In this document: positions 58,873-64,000 of the stretch, piece after piece | Position numbering within the stretch: position 1 is the stretch's first letter | Layout of the letters: each line of letters starts with the position of its first letter | DNA from: Lysobacteraceae bacterium | Lineage (GTDB): Bacteria; Pseudomonadota; Gammaproteobacteria; Xanthomonadales; Xanthomonadaceae | Direction: 5' to 3' | NCBI GenBank assembly: GCA_030681035.1 | Contig: JAUXUI010000032.1 | Location: 1-64,000, forward strand | DNA length: 64,000 nt | Program-made: the position numbers and the translations under genes | The notes under the pieces: model-generated | The model's database searches: none | What the model saw: only the letters and a program-made list of their open reading frames with translations | Told to the model about the DNA's origin: nothing

Positions 58873-59523
58873 CTACGATTGCGAGGAACTCGGCACAGGT
58901 TGTTGCACCGGATTGATCGGCCGATGCTTGCCGCGATAGGGCGCGTAAATCCGGGCGATCCGATCCAAATCGGCGGCCATGTCGTCACTCAGTTCGATCA
59001 GCGGCCCGACCACGACCGCCTTGTTCGGGTAGTCGAAGGCCACGCATTGCAGCGGTACGCCGGCGGCACGGGCAATTCGCCAGAATCCGGTTTTCCAGCG
59101 CGGCGCATGTCGGCGCGTCCCTTCAGGCGCCAAGGCAAGCCACAGGGTGTCGCGCTCGGCAAAGCGCGCGGCCATGATGCCAGCCAACCCACGCGGGTTT
59201 TGACGATCCGTCGGAATACCGCCCAGTTTGCGCAGAAACCAACCCAACGGGCCCCAGAACAATTCGGCCTTGCCCATGAATTCAATGCCGAGGCCAAGGC
59301 CCAATTTTGCCGCCAGCCCCCACACCACATCCCAACCCGAGGAATGCGGTGCGGCTATGATCACCACCTTGCGGCAATCGGGAAAGCCACCGGTCATGCG
59401 CCAGCCACCCAAGCGCAACACGGTGCGCCCAAACCAGCGGCCAAAGCGGCTGGACGCGCGCGGTGCGCAAGCCGGCACATGCACCGGTAGCGGATCGAAC
59501 ACCGGCCGGCGCAGGTCAATCAT
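58873..59523 (-). CDS. PlsC-like acyltransferase
   Basis: A 216-residue glycerolipid acyltransferase. The catalytic HX4D is APHSSGWDVVWG, and the acyl-acceptor motif is ALAPEGTRRHAPRWKTGFWRIARAAGVPL. FMGKAELFWGPLGWFLRKLGGIPTDR lies between them. It would acylate lysophosphatidic acid or a related lipid at the membrane. The start at 59523 overlaps the end of arfB by 8 bases, so the pair is translationally coupled. Confidence 0.88.
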   Translation of the reverse strand: MIDLRRPVFDPLPVHVPACAPRASSRFGRWFGRTVLRLGGWRMTGGFPDCRKVVIIAAPHSSGWDVVWGLAAKLGLGLGIEFMGKAELFWGPLGWFLRKLGGIPTDRQNPRGLAGIMAARFAERDTLWLALAPEGTRRHAPRWKTGFWRIARAAGVPLQCVAFDYPNKAVVVGPLIELSDDMAADLDRIARIYAPYRGKHRPINPVQQPVPSSSQS

Positions 59524-59947
59524 GATTTTCACGCCACGCCCGCGCCGCACGCCCACGCTTGACCTGCGCGCGTTCACGCTTGGTGCTCAGCCGGCGCTCG
59601 ATGCTGCCACGTTTGGGTTTGGTGGCGACCCGCGGTTTGTCAACCGTCAGTGCGGCATGCAGCACATTGAGCAGGCGCGTGCGTGCATCCTCGCGGTTGC
59701 GCTCCTGGGTGCGGTAGCGCTGGGCGCTGAGCACCAGCACGCCATCGGCAGTAATCCGGCGATCACGGCGCGCCAACAAACGCTCGCGCACTGCCTCGGG
59801 CAGTGAGGGCGATTGCGCAATATCAAAGCGCAGCTCCACCGCCGTGGATACCTTGTTTACGTTCTGCCCACCCGGCCCACTGGCGCGTACAAAACGCTCG
59901 ACCAGCTCGTCATCGGGTATGGCGAACCCCGGCACCACCTCCAGCAT
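59516..59947 (-). CDS. arfB: alternative ribosome-rescue factor ArfB
   Basis: A 143-residue peptidyl-tRNA hydrolase (YaeJ/ICT1 type) that frees ribosomes stalled without a stop codon. The catalytic motif is RASGPGGQNVNKVSTAVELRFD with GGQ, and the basic C-terminal tail (KPKRGSIERRLSTKRERAQVKRGRAARAWRE) enters the empty mRNA channel. Length 140 in E. coli. It overlaps the acyltransferase downstream. Confidence 0.95.
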   Translation of the reverse strand: MLEVVPGFAIPDDELVERFVRASGPGGQNVNKVSTAVELRFDIAQSPSLPEAVRERLLARRDRRITADGVLVLSAQRYRTQERNREDARTRLLNVLHAALTVDKPRVATKPKRGSIERRLSTKRERAQVKRGRAARAWRENHD

Positions 59948-60010
59948 TGCCGCTCCCCTTGATTGCCACTTGGCCGCATGATTTTAACGGTTTCAGTGAC
60001 CGCCGGGATT

Positions 60011-60039
60011 AAAAAAATGACGCGCCCGAAGGCGCGTCA
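60011..60039 (-). terminator. rho-independent terminator
   Basis: TGACGCGCC and GGCGCGTCA form a 9-bp stem over CGAA, followed by seven T on the minus strand, 23 bases after the stop of the gene at 60062. Confidence 0.9.
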
Positions 60040-60061
60040 TGTGTTGCGATGCTTGCAGCCC

Positions 60062-60472
60062 TCAACGACGGTTGCGGCCACGATCACCGCGGTGGTTGTT
60101 GTCATCGTGCCCGCGGCGGCGGTCATCGCCACGATGTCCATCACCGCCGCGATAACCATCGTGGCTGCGATAACCATCGTGGCCGCGATAACCATCATGG
60201 CCGCGATAACGATAACCGGCGTTGTAGCTGTGCCCACGGTCGTAATGGCGGTAGCCATAGGCTGGCCGTGAGTAGTAGTAGCGCGGGCCATAGGCATAGT
60301 GCGCTACGTACAGTGGTTCTCGGGTTTCCCGGTAATACGGCTGGCCGGCGGAAAAGTAGACATTGCCCAGATCGACGAAGATACGGGCATCGCCCGCTTT
60401 GGCTGCTGGCGACAAACCCAGGCCGATGACACTGGACACTGCAAGAATGGATGCAACGACGAGATTGCGCAT
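60062..60472 (-). CDS. exported Tyr/His/Arg/Asp-rich repeat protein
   Basis: A 136-residue protein with a signal peptide (MRNLVVASILAVSSVIGLGLSPAAKAG). The mature N-terminal part (ARIFVDLGNVYFSAGQPYYRETREPLYV) is followed by a low-complexity tail built of YRGHDG-type hexapeptides and RGDD/HRGD repeats. His, Tyr and Asp density suggests metal or nucleic-acid binding at the surface, but no family function is known to me. A strong terminator follows. Confidence 0.82.
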   Translation of the reverse strand: MRNLVVASILAVSSVIGLGLSPAAKAGDARIFVDLGNVYFSAGQPYYRETREPLYVAHYAYGPRYYYSRPAYGYRHYDRGHSYNAGYRYRGHDGYRGHDGYRSHDGYRGGDGHRGDDRRRGHDDNNHRGDRGRNRR

Positions 60473-60581
60473 GGTGTTTCCTCCGCGTTGGGTGCAGTTG
60501 CAGAGTGGCCCGAACGCGGTGAACCGACTTTGAACCTGGCCCTGAACCGGAGCTGTCGTTCAGCTTGGTTCAGGGAACGAT

Positions 60582-61478
60582 TTACAAGGTCTTGTAGATA
60601 AAGCCGATCAGCAGTTCCGGGCTGATGAACTGGCCCGCCCAGATGGCGTCGTATTTCGCGGTGGGTTTGGCTGCGATGATCTGATCCAGGGATTTGCCCT
60701 GTTGCTTGAGCTCGGCCACTCGGGCGCGGAATCCGCGCAGCATCTCGCCATAAGCAACCAGTTCAGCACGATTGCTGAGCGGGCCGTGGCCGGGCACCAC
60801 CACGGCGCTGTCATCAATCAGTGTCAGCGCCTTGTCAACGCCAGCGATCATGCCGTTGATGCCACCTCCGGCATCGACATCGATGAACGGGTACAGGCCG
60901 TTGAAGTAGAGATCACCCATATGCAGCACCTTGGCTTGTTCGAACCAGACCATGGCATCGCCATCGGTGTGTGCATGCGCCACATGGATTGCTCGCACAT
61001 CCTGGCCATTGAGGTGCAGGCTCAGGCCGTCACTGAAGGTGACCAGTGGCAATGCCGCCGCCGGTGCCGGCTTCAGATCGCGCTTGAAGGTCTCCAGAAA
61101 CTGCGCTTGACTCATGCGCTTGCGCACATTGTCATGGGCCACGATCACCGCACCGGCTACACCGAGGTTTTCATTACCTCCGGTGTGATCACCGTGGAAG
61201 TGGGTATTGAGCACAAACCGCACTGGCTGGTCGCTGAGGGTGGCTATGGCGGCACGGATCTTGTCGCTCAACGGCGCGTACTGGTCGTCGATGAGGAAAC
61301 TGCCATCCTCGCCGGTACTGACCACCATATTGCCGCCCTGGCCGGTGAGCAGGGCCAGCCCGTCGCGGATTGGGGTGACCTTGATCTCGACGTTGGCGAA
61401 GCGGTCATCGTTTTGGCCATGAACCGGTAGCGCGACAGCCGCAAACACGGCGGCTAGCAAGACGATGGCAATGCGCAT
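60582..61478 (-). CDS. exported metallo-beta-lactamase-fold hydrolase
   Basis: A 298-residue protein with a signal peptide (MRIAIVLLAAVFAAVALPVHG). The zinc motif is NTHFHGDHTGG (HxHxDH), with further ligands in HTDGDAMVWF and VVPGHGPLSN. SFLIDDQYAPLSDKI precedes the core. It resembles the secreted MBL-fold hydrolases near SoxH/quinoprotein-relay types more than true beta-lactamases; the substrate is unknown. Confidence 0.88.
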   Translation of the reverse strand: MRIAIVLLAAVFAAVALPVHGQNDDRFANVEIKVTPIRDGLALLTGQGGNMVVSTGEDGSFLIDDQYAPLSDKIRAAIATLSDQPVRFVLNTHFHGDHTGGNENLGVAGAVIVAHDNVRKRMSQAQFLETFKRDLKPAPAAALPLVTFSDGLSLHLNGQDVRAIHVAHAHTDGDAMVWFEQAKVLHMGDLYFNGLYPFIDVDAGGGINGMIAGVDKALTLIDDSAVVVPGHGPLSNRAELVAYGEMLRGFRARVAELKQQGKSLDQIIAAKPTAKYDAIWAGQFISPELLIGFIYKTL

Positions 61479-61594
61479 GACGCCTCCTGAATGGTTGTCC
61501 GGGAGGCAGTTTAGCAGCAGGCCGGCGCTGAGCGTTCATGCAGCACCCCTGCTTTTGCATGGCCGGAAATCGCCATGCGGCGCCTGCCTTGCGC

Positions 61595-62032
61595 TCAGGA
61601 TTTTTTGCAGGCACGTGCCACCATCGCATCGAGCTGGCGGAGGCGGTCAAAGGTGATCGTGTACCAATCGCGGTCACGCTCGTCATCGGCAGCCGCCCGC
61701 GCCCTGGCGCAAGCATTGGCGCGCGGTGCTGCGGCATTGGCTGCGCGCACCCGCACCGCCCTGCTACGCGCCGGGGCCGGCCGTTGTGCTGGCGTGCGTT
61801 GCGCAGCCACACGCGGCTGCGGCTCCGGCGTCACCTCGCGTTGCCAAATCTGCTGCGCCGATTGCGCACACGGTGCCGATTGGTAACTGACAACATCATC
61901 CATGCCATGGCACTTGTACAACGATTCAGCGTTGGTGGTCTGCGCCGAAACCAGCAATATCAAACTGAGGGTAATCAGGCGCGATAACCGCACCAAGCCA
62001 AACCTGCTGCGCTGGCGCCGATTTTTATTCAT
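61595..62032 (-). CDS. DUF4124-like exported protein
   Basis: A 145-residue protein. MNKNRRQRSRFGLVRLSRLITLSLILLVSAQTTNAES is a signal peptide with a long basic start. ESLYKCHGMDDVVSYQSAPCAQSAQQIWQREVTPEP is the DUF4124-type module (K-C...G...YQ..PC). A Pro/Ala/Arg-rich linker and a C-terminal helix (DDERDRDWYTITFDRLRQLDAMVARACKKS) follow. Function unknown. Confidence 0.78.
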   Translation of the reverse strand: MNKNRRQRSRFGLVRLSRLITLSLILLVSAQTTNAESLYKCHGMDDVVSYQSAPCAQSAQQIWQREVTPEPQPRVAAQRTPAQRPAPARSRAVRVRAANAAAPRANACARARAAADDERDRDWYTITFDRLRQLDAMVARACKKS

Positions 62033-62145
62033 GGCCAATCCCATTGTGTTGACAATGGCGATCACACTACGGCAGCAAGCCTGCGCTGTCTGTCGGCGCA
62101 GCGCGTATCGGTATGTCAGAAAACGCTGACACGGCGCAAACCGGC

Positions 62146-63632
62146 TCAACCCAGCCAGTGATACGGCGCCGGATCAAAACGCCGCAGGCGATGGCGAAAT
62201 ACAAAGGTGAAATCCGGCCACAGTGTGGTGTTGAGTCCGTCGCGGGTGCGGTACCAACTGCTGCATCCACCGGTGTTCCAGACCGTACGGCAAGCCGTTG
62301 TTGCAGCGCGATGTTGTACTCGCGCTGGAGTACGGCATCCACATCCAACGCCGCGCCCGGGCGCCGGGCCAGGTGCGCAATGGCATCGCTCACGTAGCTG
62401 GCCTGCGCCTCGATCATGTACACCATCGAGTTGTGGCCCAGAGCGGTATTGGGGCCACTCATGATGAACAGGTTGGGGAAGCCGCTGACGGTGGTGCCAA
62501 GATACGCATTCTGGCCGTCGCGCCACGCCTGATCCAGATCCAGGCCGTCGCGACCGGCAACGGGAAACGGCGCACAGGCTTCGGCAGCTTCGAATCCGGT
62601 GCAACTGATCAGCACATCCAACCGATGGTGAACGCCATCGCTGGTTTCGATGCCGGTTGCATTGATTCGCGCAATCGGCATGGTGACGAGTTCAACATCA
62701 TCGCGGCACAGCGCCGGATAGAACGTGCTCGACAACAACACCCGCTTGCAGCCGACCCGGTAATTGGGTGTAAGGCGCGCGCGCAGTTGCCGGTCGCGCA
62801 CCTGCACGCGCAGTTGCAGGCGCGGCAGGATTTCCAGCACACGCAGCAACGCCGGCAGCCGGGTAAAGGCCACTGCGAACAGTTCATGGCGCCAGTAATT
62901 GAATACGCGGCTGACGCGCTGGCTGCTCGGCACCAGCCGGTACAACGCCTTGCGCCAGCGTGACACCGCCCAATTGGGCTTGGCGATGATCCACGCCGGA
63001 GTGCGCTGAAATACCGTTACCTGCGCCGCCTCATCGACTATCGATGGCAACACCTGGATCGCGCTGGCGCCGGTGCCAATGATGCCGACGCGCTTGCCGG
63101 CCAGCGCCGCATCGGCGGGCCAACGGGCCGTGTGAAAGCAAGGGCCGGCAAACTGCTCGATGCCTGCGATGGCGGGCAGCTTGGGGCGGCTCAGGCCACC
63201 GGTCGCCAGAATCAGCGCGCGCGCGTGAAGCACCTGGGCACCGTTGCCGACCTCGACCCGCCAGCGCCGCCGCTGCTCATCAAAACGCGCGGCGGTTACG
63301 GTGTGATTGAAACGCATCTGTGTACGCACGCCGAAACAATCAGCGCAGTGATTGAGATAGCCCTCGATTTCCGCTTGCGCCGGATACGCCCGCGACCAGC
63401 CGGGGTTGGGCGCAAACGAAAAACAATACAGGCTGGACGGGATATCGCAGGCGGCGCCGGGATAGCGGTTCGCCTGCCAGGTACCGCCAAGGCTTGCTGC
63501 CTGTTCCAGCAGCACATAACGATGCCCGGCGCGGCGTAGACGGATCGCCATGCACAAACCGGCGAAACCCGATCCGACAATCAGAACATCATATTCCGTG
63601 GTTTGCGGCTTGGCCGAATCGGCATCGGGCAT
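62146..63632 (-). pseudogene. flavin monooxygenase (Baeyer-Villiger type), frameshifted near its end
   Basis: A flavin-dependent NAD(P)H monooxygenase. FAD site VLIVGSGFAGLCMAIRLRRAGH, GTWQANRYPGAACDIPSSLYCFSF, the NADPH site RVGIIGTGASAIQVLPSIV and FQRTPAW fit Baeyer-Villiger-type enzymes. Near 62290 the frame breaks: the main frame continues as unrelated residues to 62067. Another frame reads VWNTGGCSSWYRTRDGLNTTLWPDFTFVFRHRLRRFDPAPYHWLG and a stop, the expected end of this family. One inserted base between GTAC and GGTCTGG would restore it. The start at 63632 is where the similarity begins. Confidence 0.87.
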
Positions 63633-63723
63633 CGGGGCACGTAGTTGGTGGCGAGAGCGCCAGCATAGCTGCGCACGGGCCAAGCGCATACTGCCCGGCT
63701 CATCGCACCGGGCTTCAACGTCG

Positions 63724-64000
63724 TCAACGTGCGCCGAACTGTGTCGGCGCGATTCGCGCACCCATGATCTTGTTGCGCAGCGCGATGGCATCCGGATCGC
63801 GCGACAGTTCGGCGCGATCGGATGTCACCTTCAGCCCCAAGCGCTGGTAGCTGCTGTTGAGGTTGGGGAAATGCCGCAATGTGGAATGCTCAAGCGCCAG
63901 CCGCGAAAACACGCTGCTTTCGCTGAGCGCATCAAGGCGGGCAATGAACGCATCGGGATCGACCCGCCCCGCCTCGGGTAAACAACACTGCGAATACGCG
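63724..64000 (-). CDS. C-terminal part of an unidentified protein, cut by window edge
   Basis: An open frame enters from the right edge with 91 codons (AYSQCCLPEAGRVDPDAFIARLDALSESSVFSRLALEHSTLRHFPNLNSSYQRLGLKVTSDRAELSRDPDAIALRNKIMGARIAPTQFGAR) and stops at 63724, 91 bases before the monooxygenase start. It looks like the helical end of an enzyme. I do not recognise the family. Confidence 0.6.
   Translation of the reverse strand, partial: AYSQCCLPEAGRVDPDAFIARLDALSESSVFSRLALEHSTLRHFPNLNSSYQRLGLKVTSDRAELSRDPDAIALRNKIMGARIAPTQFGAR

Overview
The window is GC-rich chromosomal DNA of a gammaproteobacterium, most likely in or near the Xanthomonadales/Lysobacterales. This is inferred from the gene set: an Oar-like TonB-dependent receptor, a split class II ribonucleotide reductase (NrdJa/NrdJb), GTP-type PEP carboxykinase, an AceK/Icd pair, an AlgP-like histone-like protein and many dispersed REP-like inverted repeats. 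No rRNA, tRNA, CRISPR array or replication origin was recognised.

0-20 kb: central metabolism and stress. pckG, a TetR regulator and a hicBA toxin-antitoxin pair lie on the minus strand. They are followed by a plus-strand alpha/beta hydrolase-fadE operon whose promoter is covered by a perfect palindrome, then a lipoprotein and a second acyl-CoA dehydrogenase. Next come a TraB/GumN protein, a GNAT enzyme, an HNH nuclease, a receiver-like protein, dxs and dinB. A peroxide-defence group follows (DUF3501, an Fe-S oxidoreductase, rubrerythrin, oxyR), with OxyR-like sites in front of both rubrerythrin and oxyR.

20-33 kb: an M1 aminopeptidase, a 1,395-residue envelope protein of unknown function overlapping prmC, two methyltransferase-fold proteins, rluE and aceK.

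33-42.7 kb: an accessory island between aceK and icd, the gene for AceK's substrate. It holds five intact toxin-antitoxin pairs (DinJ-YafQ, HicAB, a HigBA-like pair, BrnTA, a ParDE-like pair). It also holds broken pieces (a second aceK 5' end, a REP-transposase fragment, HicB tails, an XRE antitoxin, an IS5-type transposase), a cysteine-rich exported protein and a large TonB-dependent receptor. The receptor's start codon is separated from the rest of its frame by a G8 tract.

42.7-64 kb: icd, a SWIM/SNF2 helicase, then a minus-strand run nrdJa (with an intein at the active-site cysteine), a histone-like gene, nrdJb and four restriction-modification genes. Those four encode a BglII-type and a PaeR7I/XhoI-type system in tandem, and every junction from nrdJb onward is a 4-base NTGA overlap. 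Two NrdR-like boxes 31 bp apart precede nrdJa. The right end holds a DegQ-like protease, an acyltransferase, arfB, three exported proteins, a frameshifted Baeyer-Villiger-type monooxygenase and a gene cut by the window edge.

Fatty-acid oxidation (fadE and the second acyl-CoA dehydrogenase), control of isocitrate flux (aceK, icd) and gluconeogenesis (pckG) lie in one window. This fits growth on fatty acids or acetate, but that is inference.
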